From Treponema brennaborense (GTDB lineage: Bacteria; Spirochaetota; Spirochaetia; Treponematales; Treponemataceae), in the NCBI GenBank assembly GCA_023666275.1, contig JAMPCJ010000005.1, positions 105,245 through 169,244 on the forward strand: DNA of 64,000 bases, given 5' to 3'. The notes below the pieces were generated by a model. It saw only the letters and a list, made by a program, of their open reading frames with translations, made no database searches and was not told where the DNA came from. The position numbers were made by a program, and so were the translations under genes. Positions 56,080 through 64,000 of this stretch are shown here, piece after piece (within the stretch, counting starts at the first letter, position 1; each line of letters starts with the position of its first letter).

Positions 56080-56733
56080 ATGAAACATATTGTTTTGATT
56101 TTTACGCTTTCCGCAGCCGCTGTGCTTGCCGCATCGGCTGTACTGTCGTCCTGCGCTTCAGCGCCCGCCGCAGTTCCTGCAAATTCGGCAAAAACCGCTT
56201 CGGAAAAAACCCGAACGGCAGCTGCTTCCGCGAACAAACAGACCTCGGCGGAATTCCGCGGCGAACAATCGGACGCAGCGCCTGTTTTCCCGCTTGTTCT
56301 CGATCCGCTTGACTCTTGGAACATGGTGCTCCTGGCAGATAAACTGACAACGCTGACAAAAGCGTTTACCGGCGGACGTTCTTCGGCTTCCGCGCCGGAT
56401 TTGATTCTTCGTTTATCCGCGGCGGGAATGCTTCCGGAAGAAATGCCGCAGACACCGGCTGTAAAAGTTAGCCGCGGCGACTGCATTCGGTTCCTCTGGA
56501 ATTTATACGTATATGACAGAGATCTTTCCGCCGACGAACGCAGTCCCTCTCATATTTTTGCGGCGCAGAATTCGGAAAATCCCGTAAAAGATATAAAAGC
56601 AGGCTCGGAACTGTTTGATGCAGTATACGGCAGCAAATCACGCCGCATCATAACACTGCAAAAAGGCTATTTCTTTCCGGAAGAAAGCATGTCCGCCGAA
56701 GAATTCAAAAAGTGGCTTTCTGCCGCGAAATAA
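56080..56733 (+). CDS. Lipoprotein of unknown function
   Basis: 217 residues. Signal peptide to LSSC at about residue 24, a lipobox-like end. An Ala/Thr-rich linker (25-60) precedes a helical, moderately acidic domain without a family I recognise. A GTG 18 bases earlier is in frame but lies inside the promoter. Convergent with the pectate lyase; a shared terminator lies between. Confidence 0.65.
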   Translation: MKHIVLIFTLSAAAVLAASAVLSSCASAPAAVPANSAKTASEKTRTAAASANKQTSAEFRGEQSDAAPVFPLVLDPLDSWNMVLLADKLTTLTKAFTGGRSSASAPDLILRLSAAGMLPEEMPQTPAVKVSRGDCIRFLWNLYVYDRDLSADERSPSHIFAAQNSENPVKDIKAGSELFDAVYGSKSRRIITLQKGYFFPEESMSAEEFKKWLSAAK

Positions 56734-56772
56734 TTTCCGCCGTTTAATTCACCGAAATGCCGATAAAACAGC

Positions 56773-56799
56773 AAAGGACGCGAAAACTTCGCGCCCTTT
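56773..56799. terminator. Bidirectional terminator between lipoprotein and pectate lyase
   Basis: AAAGGaCGCGAA-aac-TTCGCGcCCTTT with one mismatch. T- or A-rich tracts lie on both sides. Confidence 0.7.
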
Positions 56800-56827
56800 G
56801 TGTATAAAGTTTTTTATTTTCCGCAGA

Positions 56828-59767
56828 TTATTTCAAATCCGCTCCGATGCCTGCCGGCGCATCCGCAGTAAGTTCGAAAAGACCTTTCATGTCAATTGAA
56901 TCATCTGCTTTGCGTCCCGGTACGATGTTTTTGAAATCCGTGCTTTTGAAAACATCGTTCGCCTTTAATTCGTTTCCTTCCGAATTCACGGCTTTTGCAC
57001 CGTTCCAGAAATAATTATCGGGCGCAGCAAGCGTCGGCTGTTCACGGTAGAAATCGCCCTGCATTCCGTCAAACGACAGCAAATTCTGCACTTTGAAATT
57101 ACGATCGCCGTCGCCTTTGCCGTACAACGTTACATTGTACGCCTCGTTTCCGAATGACGTACAATTTATCACAATAAGCGCCGGATTTGAATTGCAGGTA
57201 ATGCCGTTTGCGCCGTTGCCGAATGATATGCTGTTTTTCAGCACATGGGGCACGGCAATTCCGTCGCCGCCGAGTTTAAAACCGTTCCCGTCGCCGTTTC
57301 CGGTTCCGTCGGGGCGGCGTCCGTTTTTGTACGCGATGCAGTTTTCTACCAAAACCGCGCCGATAGGACCGCTTTCTATTTTTGCATATAAGTCCCAGCC
57401 GTCATCGATATTGCTGTATGCGATGCAGCCGCGGAATACGTTGTTTTCTCCGCACGTCAGCTTTGCAGCAAATCCGTCGGCATTATTTTCCGCAGGATCG
57501 CAGTTGCCCCAGGATGTGCAATTTAAAATCAAATTGTTTGTCGGCCATTTGTCGGGAGTTTCCGTACTCATGCCGCTTATCTGCAAACCGGTATCGCCGT
57601 TTTCATACGCGTCAATGCGTTCCAGCACATTGTAATGACCGCCGACTTGAATACCTTTTACATCGCCTTTTGAAGCGGTAACATCAAAACCTTTCATATA
57701 CCACCAATTTCCCCAGATAATCATAGCCTGGCTTGAACCGCTGAAATTGATAACAGGTCTTGTCTTTGCTTCGGGATCCGCAAGCAATTGTTTGTACTTG
57801 CCTTTGCGCCCGTTGTTGCCGCGTTCGATTATAATTCCCTGCGTGGGATAATACGTACCTTCCATTAAATATACCGGCTGGCCCGGCAGACAATAATTGA
57901 GCGCCGTCGCTATATCAAGCGGATCTTCTTTTGTTCCTGCCGCAAGCGCAATGCCGGAAGGAGATACGTACAGCTCTTTTCCGGCATACGTGTTGTACAC
58001 AACCGAATGAGTAATGCTCACAGGATCATAGCTTTCTTCGTATATTTTCAATTCTTTATTATATTTCGCAATAACCTGTTTCGGTCCGGGTCTGTACGAT
58101 TCATCGGGCTTGAAGGTAACAACAAAATCGTTGAAGCCTTTCTTTAATTTGAGCGTTTTCGAAAAATCCGTAAATGCTTTTACCGCTGTCGGCTTGAGCA
58201 CCGTTTTTCCGTCTTTATCGGCAATGGAAACTTTGCCGTCGGCATTCACATTGAAAACAAACGGATATTTTGCTTCGCCGAATGTAACAGGAGAATCGAC
58301 TTTCATTGCAATCGGAACCAGCTGCGGCGGCTCTTCCTGCCGCGGCGGATCTTTTTTCGGATCGGTGATTTTCATCACCACATCGCTTACCGTTACATTG
58401 CAGCCGCGTGCAACAGCAAAGCCGACATACACTTTTTCTTTGTCAAGCTGCAATAATTTTTCCGGCTCCCATAATCGGTATTCGGTAATTGTGTCTTCCG
58501 ATTTTATTTCTTTATCGAAAATCGCGCGGTATCCCGAATTGTCTTTCACAAGGCGGATTCTGTATTTATCGCCGGCTTTCACCAAATCGGATTGATCGTA
58601 ACTGAACGCGTGAATAACGCTTTCGCCTTCCTGCGCAATGCCGTCGTCGCCTTTCGCAAGCACTTCCGGTGTAATGCCTGTTACAAAGCGCACGCCGAGT
58701 GTATCTTTGGAAGTTTTTTTCGTTTCGCCGAAGCGTTCTTCCATTTTTGTCGCAAGAACCGCAGCCGAATTGGTATAATGGTTGACGTTGTTTATTCCGT
58801 CTTGTCCCAGCCGATCCATAACAACCAGCCCGAATCCTTCCTGGCCATCCGCAGAAATATTGATGTAATCAATAGTGAACGTTGCTTCGAGATCGAAATT
58901 TTCCGTCGCCGCATCTATTTCCGTGTAATAAAAAGAAACGCCGTCATGATACGCCGTGAATTTTCCGCCTTTTTCGAGTGTTGCACCGGATGCGGGATCA
59001 TACGTACACGATAACAATTTGAACGTCAGATTGTCGGGATCAATCATTTGCATGATGTTGCGGGATGCCGACGTACTCTGCCCGAACCAGGTGAACTTCC
59101 ATTCTCGGTCTTTTTCGGCACGAACGGTCAGCGCGGTGGGTTTCGCGGCAGCGGATTCTTTTCCGCGGACAGCCGCAACGGCGACGCTGACTTTATTGCC
59201 GACCGTCAAACCGTCGATAACAATGTCCGTTTTGGCAGACAAAGGAAGCTCCGTTTTTTTGCCTGTTTTCAAATCCGTATATGAAACGGCATAATTTTCC
59301 GCTTCATGAATCGGGTTCCAGCGCACATGAAACGAACCGTTCCCGTTGTTCAAAATGGAAACGGACGGCGCTTCTATCGGATACGAAAAATCAAACCAGG
59401 TGATTTCGGAAACTTTATCCGGCATGTTCGCACGTTTTGCCGTTACGCGAATTCCGTATTTTCCGCTGCCGGCGGGTGCGAATTCAATCGTTTTTACGGA
59501 ACTTTTTGTCCGTCCGATAATTTGGGTTTCGACAACTTTGCTTTTTGAATCAAGCAGCACCACCTCTGCCTGGCTCGCGCCGTTCGGACCGGTTACAACG
59601 TCATACGTTGCAATAACGTTTTTCGCATTTGCTTTATCAGGCACAACAGAAAGAATTTTCGGAGCGGCAACCGTGTTCCAGTCCAGCGCCTGCGCGCATA
59701 AAATTCCCGGAACGGCAGCCGCAATCAGCAGAAACAATGCCGCCTTTTTGGATACGTTCTTTATCAT
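56828..59767 (-). CDS. Secreted multidomain family 9 pectate lyase
   Basis: 979 residues with a signal peptide ending LCAQA near residue 25. Residues ~40-215 look like fibronectin type III modules, ~230-500 a concanavalin-like binding region, ~520-600 a further beta domain, and ~610-979 a right-handed beta-helix. The calcium site of PL9 lyases is complete: Asp764 (ADGFAAKL) and Asp788, Asp789 and Asp792 (IDDGWD), with exactly the 24-residue spacing known from Pel9A; Lys831 in GNGFKLGG is the expected catalytic base. It should cut polygalacturonate by beta-elimination. ATG 59767 follows GAGGAAAA. Confidence 0.93.
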   Translation of the reverse strand: MIKNVSKKAALFLLIAAAVPGILCAQALDWNTVAAPKILSVVPDKANAKNVIATYDVVTGPNGASQAEVVLLDSKSKVVETQIIGRTKSSVKTIEFAPAGSGKYGIRVTAKRANMPDKVSEITWFDFSYPIEAPSVSILNNGNGSFHVRWNPIHEAENYAVSYTDLKTGKKTELPLSAKTDIVIDGLTVGNKVSVAVAAVRGKESAAAKPTALTVRAEKDREWKFTWFGQSTSASRNIMQMIDPDNLTFKLLSCTYDPASGATLEKGGKFTAYHDGVSFYYTEIDAATENFDLEATFTIDYINISADGQEGFGLVVMDRLGQDGINNVNHYTNSAAVLATKMEERFGETKKTSKDTLGVRFVTGITPEVLAKGDDGIAQEGESVIHAFSYDQSDLVKAGDKYRIRLVKDNSGYRAIFDKEIKSEDTITEYRLWEPEKLLQLDKEKVYVGFAVARGCNVTVSDVVMKITDPKKDPPRQEEPPQLVPIAMKVDSPVTFGEAKYPFVFNVNADGKVSIADKDGKTVLKPTAVKAFTDFSKTLKLKKGFNDFVVTFKPDESYRPGPKQVIAKYNKELKIYEESYDPVSITHSVVYNTYAGKELYVSPSGIALAAGTKEDPLDIATALNYCLPGQPVYLMEGTYYPTQGIIIERGNNGRKGKYKQLLADPEAKTRPVINFSGSSQAMIIWGNWWYMKGFDVTASKGDVKGIQVGGHYNVLERIDAYENGDTGLQISGMSTETPDKWPTNNLILNCTSWGNCDPAENNADGFAAKLTCGENNVFRGCIAYSNIDDGWDLYAKIESGPIGAVLVENCIAYKNGRRPDGTGNGDGNGFKLGGDGIAVPHVLKNSISFGNGANGITCNSNPALIVINCTSFGNEAYNVTLYGKGDGDRNFKVQNLLSFDGMQGDFYREQPTLAAPDNYFWNGAKAVNSEGNELKANDVFKSTDFKNIVPGRKADDSIDMKGLFELTADAPAGIGADLK

Positions 59768-59912
59768 TTTTCCTCGCTTTTGCCCGCAATCCGCGGGACG
59801 CAGTTTGTCTGCAAAAAAAACAGGCAATTTCACCATAAATACAGCACAGCTGCAGATGCGGCAAAACACCTGTTTTCTTTTTGCAATTTTTATTTGTCTG
59901 CGATAAATACTG

Positions 59913-60434
59913 TCAGTCAAAATAAACTGAATAAATATATATAGTGCTGCTTTTTGAAGTCAGATAATATTCGCCTGCGCCGGGAACGGAAAGCGTTTCA
60001 AGTCCGACGGTTGAGCCATCATCCGCCACAGCAGGAACCGTACCTATTTCGGAACCATCCGCAGCCGAAACAAGCCGGCAAATACGCGAATCGGTTTTAG
60101 ACGAGCTGATCAAATACACGGAAATTTCCGTCGCTCCCGTTGTTTTAAAACGAATAGACCTGTAACTTTCGGTACCCGTGCCGCCGAGTTTAATCCGCTG
60201 GTTGAAAATTTCGCCGTCCGGAGCGGTACGTGCTTCACATTTATTGATAGAAACACCTTTGTCCGGCGTTGCCGTTATCGTAAAAACATCGTCGACTATT
60301 AAATTCGCTGTCAATTCTTTTGCTTTCAAATCATTCGCGCTTAAAAAACCTTCCGCAGAAACAGCAGCAGAAACCAATAAAAACACCGCGCAAGACGCCG
60401 CAAGACGCCGCAAGACGCCGCAATATTTTTTCAT
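59913..60434 (-). CDS. Small exported beta-sandwich protein
   Basis: 173 residues with a signal peptide (cleavage near AVSAEG, residue 27). The mature part has FNQRIKLGGTGTESYRSIRF, TGATEISVYLISSSKTDSR and the C-terminal ISVPGAGEYYLTSKSS-like strand set, the pattern of modules joined to pectate lyases. Function as a substrate-binding or helper protein for the adjacent lyase is inferred. ATG 60434 follows GGAGG. Part of its signal peptide is encoded by a 10-bp tandem repeat. Confidence 0.75.
   Translation of the reverse strand: MKKYCGVLRRLAASCAVFLLVSAAVSAEGFLSANDLKAKELTANLIVDDVFTITATPDKGVSINKCEARTAPDGEIFNQRIKLGGTGTESYRSIRFKTTGATEISVYLISSSKTDSRICRLVSAADGSEIGTVPAVADDGSTVGLETLSVPGAGEYYLTSKSSTIYIYSVYFD
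60391..60420. repeat. Three tandem copies of a 10-bp repeat inside a signal peptide
   Basis: CAAGACGCCG repeated three times on the plus strand (plus a partial CAA copy). On the coding strand it is read once in each frame, giving CGVLRRLAAS. A change of one copy would shift the frame within the signal peptide. Confidence 0.9.
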
Positions 60435-60460
60435 AGAAACCTCCGTAACATTTCACAATA

Positions 60461-60466
60461 AGTATA
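60461..60466 (-). promoter_or_regulatory. -10 box of the small exported protein
   Basis: TATACT on the minus strand, giving a ~20-nt leader with GGAGG. The -35 region is unclear. Confidence 0.5.
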
Positions 60467-60584
60467 TGCCAATTTTTTAGGAATTTACCGACTATTTTTT
60501 TTCTTTTCCTGCTTTTATATTTTTGCACAAAACCGTGCGGCAGTCCGCATCAATTTGCTGATATTTGCATTATACAACGCGCAT

Positions 60585-60613
60585 TTGATTTTTTGCAGTC
60601 GTTCTATTATACT
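60585..60613 (+). promoter_or_regulatory. Promoter of the MATE transporter gene
   Basis: TTGATT (60585-60590), 17-bp spacer, TATACT (60608-60613). Leader of about 65 nt. Confidence 0.75.
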
Positions 60614-60685
60614 GCGCTTTTAATTGATTAAACAGCGGTTTGTGCATCGGTCGTGCGCCGTATCCGAAAAACTGCGGAACAACTT

Positions 60686-62032
60686 ATGAGCAAACATGAT
60701 GTGAGTTTCTATAAAACACTTTTTTCTATCGCCGTGCCGATTATCCTGCAGAATTTCATGCAGTCCTGCATAAATATGCTGGACACTATCATGGTCGGGC
60801 AGCTCGGCGCGGCGCAAATAGCTGCGGTCGGGCTCGGAAACCAAATATTTTTTCTCCAGACAATGATTCAATTCGGCATCGGTTCCGGCGCGTCTATTTT
60901 CATTGCGCAGTACTGGGGAAAAAAAGACATAGCCGGCATTCACCGAACGGAAGGCATTTCTCTTGTATTTTCGGTGTCGGTCGCTTTTATTTTTTCCGCG
61001 GCGGCATTTTTTGCGCCGAACGCGCTTTTATCGTTTTTTTCGAAAGACGCGCAGGTAATTGAGCAGGGAACAGCATATTTGAAGCTCGCGGCATTCAGCT
61101 ATCCGATAACCGCCGCAAGTTTTGCGTTTTCGCTTGCATTGCGCAGCACGGAACAAGTAAAACTGCCCATGGCGGGAACAATCGCGTCGCTTTTTGCCAA
61201 TGCCGTACTTAATTATATATTCATATTTGTCTGCAATTTGGGCGTAAAAGGCGCCGCACTGGGCACCGTTTTTTCACGCATAATCGAATTCGTCATTATA
61301 TTCGGCTGTGCCTACAAACGGAAATATCCCGCAGCGGCAAAAATGCAGGAGATTTTTTCCTTTTCAAAAGAAGACACCGCACGTTATTTGCGTATTGCAT
61401 TTCCTGTCATTATAAACGAAACATTGTGGGGCGGCGGCGTTTCCATGCAGAATTTTATAATGGCACATGCCGGAACAGACGCAATCGCTGCGTTCAACAT
61501 AACTTCAACGGTTTCTCAATTGACTTGGGTTTTCTTTATCGGATGCGGAAACGCGGCGGCTATTATCATCGGGAAAAAAATCGGTGAAAATCACGAAAAA
61601 GAAGCCCGCAGCACCGCAAATCACTTTGCATGGTTTATGCCGCTTGCCGCGCTTTTTATCGGAATGCTGCTTATTCCGCTCAGCAGCATTCTTCCCTTCT
61701 TTTTCAAAGTGGATCCGGTAATTCTTCAGCAGGCACGGCGGATGCTGTTTGTCTTGGTTTGTCTTTATCCATTTAAAAGCTTCAATATGTGCATGATTGT
61801 CGGAGTATGCCGATCAGGCGGCGATACGATTTTTGCCGCTGCCATAGACACAATGACGCTGTGGTGCGTAAGCTTGCCGCTTGGAGCAATCGCCGCGTTT
61901 CTTTTTCATCTTCCGGTTTGGCAAATCTATGTTTTCCTTGTTACGGACGAAATAATAAAATCATTTGCCGCTTTTATCCGCCTGCGTTCCGGAAAATGGC
62001 TGCATAATCTTGTTAAACCGAATTATCATTAG
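60686..62032 (+). CDS. MATE-family efflux transporter
   Basis: 448 residues with twelve predicted membrane segments in two similar halves (DTIMVGQLGAAQIAAVGLGNQ in the first). Exports drugs or metabolites using Na+ or H+. ATG 60686 gives the usual N-terminus; a GTG 11 codons earlier is in frame. Convergent with ettA. Confidence 0.9.
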   Translation: MSKHDVSFYKTLFSIAVPIILQNFMQSCINMLDTIMVGQLGAAQIAAVGLGNQIFFLQTMIQFGIGSGASIFIAQYWGKKDIAGIHRTEGISLVFSVSVAFIFSAAAFFAPNALLSFFSKDAQVIEQGTAYLKLAAFSYPITAASFAFSLALRSTEQVKLPMAGTIASLFANAVLNYIFIFVCNLGVKGAALGTVFSRIIEFVIIFGCAYKRKYPAAAKMQEIFSFSKEDTARYLRIAFPVIINETLWGGGVSMQNFIMAHAGTDAIAAFNITSTVSQLTWVFFIGCGNAAAIIIGKKIGENHEKEARSTANHFAWFMPLAALFIGMLLIPLSSILPFFFKVDPVILQQARRMLFVLVCLYPFKSFNMCMIVGVCRSGGDTIFAAAIDTMTLWCVSLPLGAIAAFLFHLPVWQIYVFLVTDEIIKSFAAFIRLRSGKWLHNLVKPNYH

Positions 62033-62076
62033 CGGCAAAATAATCCGTCAAAAATCCTTGCAGTTTATTTTGCCGC
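62032..62076. terminator. Convergent terminator between MATE and ettA
   Basis: Perfect 12-bp arms GCGGCAAAATAA / TTATTTTGCCGC with a 21-nt loop, starting at the MATE stop codon. Confidence 0.6.
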
Positions 62077-62107
62077 GCAAAACTCGCATGCCGGCTGTTT
62101 TTTCGGA

Positions 62108-63871
62108 TTATCTTGTTATTTTTCGGTACATGGTTTTGTGCGGTCTGTCCGGATCCGTACCGAACTGTTTGCGGCGCCATTCCGCATAATCGGACCAGTT
62201 CCCTTCAAACCAGCGCACCTCGCTGTTGTTTTCAAATGCCAATATATGCGTACAAACGCGATCCAAGAACCAGCGGTCATGACTTATCACCAGCACGCAG
62301 CCTGCAAATTGTTCTATTGCATCTTCCAGCGCGCGAATTGTGGCAACATCGAGATCGTTTGTCGGTTCGTCAAGCAGCAAAACGTTTCCCGCTTGTTTCA
62401 GCATCATGCCGATATTAAGACGGTTTTTCTCGCCGCCGGATAAAATTCCGACTTTTTTGTTTTGATCGGCACCCGAAAAATTGAACCAAGAGCAATACGC
62501 GTGGGAATTTATTTCCCGCAGCGCACCGTTCAGCGGACGGCCTTTTTCATCAACGGCGCCCAATTTTATAATATCAAGTCCGTCGGAAAGCTGCTCCCAT
62601 ACCGTTTTTTCCGAATCAAGAAGGCTTCGCATTTGATCCACATATACCAGTTTTACCGTGCTTCCCACACGAATTTTTCCGGAATCAGGTTTTTCGTCAA
62701 GTACGGAATGTGAAGACGGAACTGCACCTTGTGATTCCGCGGCAGAGGCAATAAGCTTGAACAATGTAGTTTTTCCGGCGCCGTTCGGTCCGACAATGCC
62801 GAGAACCGCCCCTGCCGGAACAGAAAAATTGAGATTTTCAAAAAGCAGACTGTCTTCATAACTTTTTGTAATATTTTCCGCTTCAATTACCAGGGAACCA
62901 AGACGAGGACCTGCGGGAATGGTAATTTTTGTGTCTTTTATTTTTTCTTTCCCTGATTGACTCAGCAGCTGTTCATATTTTGCGATATGTTCTTTGTGTT
63001 TTGCCTGCCGTCCTTTTGCAGAGGTATGAATCCATTCAAGTTCACGCTGCAATGCTTTTTGCCGATCGCTTTCGGTTTTTTCTTCATTTTCCAAGCGTTT
63101 TTTCTTTTGCTCAAGCCAGCTTGAATAATTTCCCTTGAAAGGGATTCCTTCTCCGCGGTCAAGTTCGAGAATCCAGCCGGCAACATTATCCAGAAAGTAC
63201 CTGTCGTGCGTAACGGCAATTATCGTTCCGGGATAATCATGCAAATGATGTTCCAGCCAGGCAACAGTTTCCGCATCCAGATGGTTCGTGGGTTCATCAA
63301 GCAGCAGAATATCCGGCTGCTGAAGCAGTAATCGGCAAAGGGCAACTCGGCGGCGTTCTCCTCCGGAAAGCACATCAACCACTTGATCCGGCGGCGGGCA
63401 GCGCAATGCATCCATTGCAAGTTCCAAACGTGAATCAAGATTCCATGCATCAAGTGCATCCAGTTTTTCCTGAATTTCAGCCTGCCGCATGCAAAGTTTG
63501 TCAATATCGGCATCCGGCTCACCGAAAGCTTCATTTATTTTATCAAATTCCGAAAGCAAATCTGAAATATATTGAACACCTTCCTGTACAATTTCCCGCA
63601 CCGTTTTCCCTGATGCAAGTTCCGGCTCCTGTTCCAAATAACCAATCGTAAATCCGGGCGCAATGGATGTTTCGCCGGTAAAATCAGTATCAAGTCCCGC
63701 AAATATTTTCATAAGACTTGATTTTCCGGAGCCGTTTTCCCCTATGACACCGATTTTTGCGCCATAATAATATGAAATACTGATGTCTTTTAGGACAGCT
63801 TTTGTTCCGTATGTACGGGATACTCTATCCATTGTATAAATTATTTTTTTCGTGTCTGTTGTTGTAGCCAT
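62108..63871 (-). CDS. ettA: ABC-F protein EttA (energy-dependent translational throttle)
   Basis: 587 residues, slightly longer than the ~555 of E. coli EttA. Two ABC ATPase domains: GENGSGKSS, LSGGERRR, LLLDEPTNHLD and GPNGAGKTT, LSGGEKNR, LLLDEPTNDLD, joined by a charged linker. EttA binds the ribosomal E site and gates elongation with the ATP:ADP ratio. Insertions of ~15 and ~12 residues lie after the second Walker A. The ATG at 63871 follows an extended -10 box TGCTAAAAT (63886-63878) by six bases and has no Shine-Dalgarno sequence. Confidence 0.93.
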   Translation of the reverse strand: MATTTDTKKIIYTMDRVSRTYGTKAVLKDISISYYYGAKIGVIGENGSGKSSLMKIFAGLDTDFTGETSIAPGFTIGYLEQEPELASGKTVREIVQEGVQYISDLLSEFDKINEAFGEPDADIDKLCMRQAEIQEKLDALDAWNLDSRLELAMDALRCPPPDQVVDVLSGGERRRVALCRLLLQQPDILLLDEPTNHLDAETVAWLEHHLHDYPGTIIAVTHDRYFLDNVAGWILELDRGEGIPFKGNYSSWLEQKKKRLENEEKTESDRQKALQRELEWIHTSAKGRQAKHKEHIAKYEQLLSQSGKEKIKDTKITIPAGPRLGSLVIEAENITKSYEDSLLFENLNFSVPAGAVLGIVGPNGAGKTTLFKLIASAAESQGAVPSSHSVLDEKPDSGKIRVGSTVKLVYVDQMRSLLDSEKTVWEQLSDGLDIIKLGAVDEKGRPLNGALREINSHAYCSWFNFSGADQNKKVGILSGGEKNRLNIGMMLKQAGNVLLLDEPTNDLDVATIRALEDAIEQFAGCVLVISHDRWFLDRVCTHILAFENNSEVRWFEGNWSDYAEWRRKQFGTDPDRPHKTMYRKITR

Positions 63872-63877
63872 AAAAAT

Positions 63878-63886
63878 ATTTTAGCA
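63878..63886 (-). promoter_or_regulatory. Extended -10 box of ettA, leaderless arrangement
   Basis: TGCTAAAAT on the minus strand, six bases before ATG 63871. It stands about 70 bp downstream of the 5S rRNA end. Confidence 0.65.
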
Positions 63887-63953
63887 TGAGAAGAGCGATT
63901 TTGTCTTTAGTGTTGTGTTGTTGTGAATTGCGGTGTGGTGGTGGGAAAAAGAA

Positions 63954-64000
63954 GCCCGGCGGCGACCTACTTTCCCGCCCGCAAAGGGGCAGTATCATCG
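63954..64000 (-). rRNA. rrf: 5S ribosomal RNA, 3' part (cut by window edge)
   Basis: The minus strand reads CGATGATACTGCCCC, then GGCGGGAAAGTAGGTCGC ending in GCCGGGC, which is the conserved 3' end of bacterial 5S rRNA. The rest lies beyond the window. The following bases on the minus strand are T-rich (TTCTTTTT), consistent with termination. It would be the last gene of an rRNA operon on the minus strand. Confidence 0.93.

Noticed and set aside
1..64000. CRISPR arrays, insertion sequences and prophage genes
   Set aside because: No spacer-type repeats (the 22-bp units are contiguous), no transposase or integrase frames and no phage genes were seen.

Overview
This window looks like a chromosomal stretch of a Treponema-like spirochaete with a mid-40s percent G+C by eye. 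The pointers are an EF-G of the spirochaete/mitochondrial-like type (the start keeps the HIDSGKTT / GKDGVGA pattern), several lipoproteins with loose lipoboxes, a TPR protein with an Mrr-like tail, a UPF0158-GNAT fusion, a chemoreceptor and CheW, and fermentative, H2-producing metabolism. No species can be named from the sequence alone. Both edges cut genes: tctA on the left and a 5S rRNA on the right.

Layout. 1-2.2 kb: tctC-tctB-tctA tripartite tricarboxylate-type uptake system (minus strand). 2.4-6.7 kb: UDG-superfamily protein, a small lipoprotein and a GGDEF-EAL c-di-GMP protein. 6.7-12.1 kb: recQ diverging from a FAD protein, then an ABC exporter. 12.3-17.6 kb: rsmG, TPR/Mrr-like protein, fusA and a RecA-like P-loop protein. 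17.7-21.6 kb: acyl-CoA synthetase, NlpC/P60 hydrolase and lipoprotein. 21.8-26.9 kb: a five-gene [FeFe] hydrogenase operon (NuoE-like, GHKL ATPase, HndB-like, NuoF-like, HydA/HndD). 27-35.8 kb: cheW, addBA recombination nuclease, phosphoesterase and lipoprotein. 35.8-39.8 kb: Na/Pi symporter and chemoreceptor. 39.8-44.6 kb: metallo-beta-lactamase protein, DbpA-like RNA-binding protein, UPF0158-GNAT, clpP, mazG, pth. 44.8-50.2 kb: glutamate synthase split into five genes. 50.8-54.2 kb: birA-bioY-bioM-bioN biotin uptake and attachment. 54.2-56.7 kb: tcdA, DTW-domain protein, lipoprotein. 56.8-60.4 kb: a large secreted family 9 pectate lyase and a small exported beta-sandwich protein. 60.7-64 kb: MATE transporter, ettA and the 3' end of 5S rRNA.

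How it fits together. The organism appears to be an anaerobic polysaccharide (pectin) fermenter that disposes of electrons as H2, assimilates ammonia through a ferredoxin-containing split glutamate synthase, and scavenges biotin and carboxylates. No biotin-synthesis genes are seen here.

Most notable signals. (1) At least a dozen genes lack a Shine-Dalgarno sequence and instead carry a -10 box, often the extended form TGnTATAnT, 6-9 nt before the start codon, which predicts widespread leaderless transcription. (2) Two tandem arrays have an exact 22-bp period. Their sequences are unrelated, but both use units with the same stem / 3-nt centre / stem design. (3) The leader of the DbpA-like gene can fold into a three-way junction with a competing hairpin. 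(4) A signal peptide is encoded by a 10-bp tandem repeat, a possible phase-variation switch. (5) A long hairpin followed by a T-tract precedes the glutamate synthase operon.
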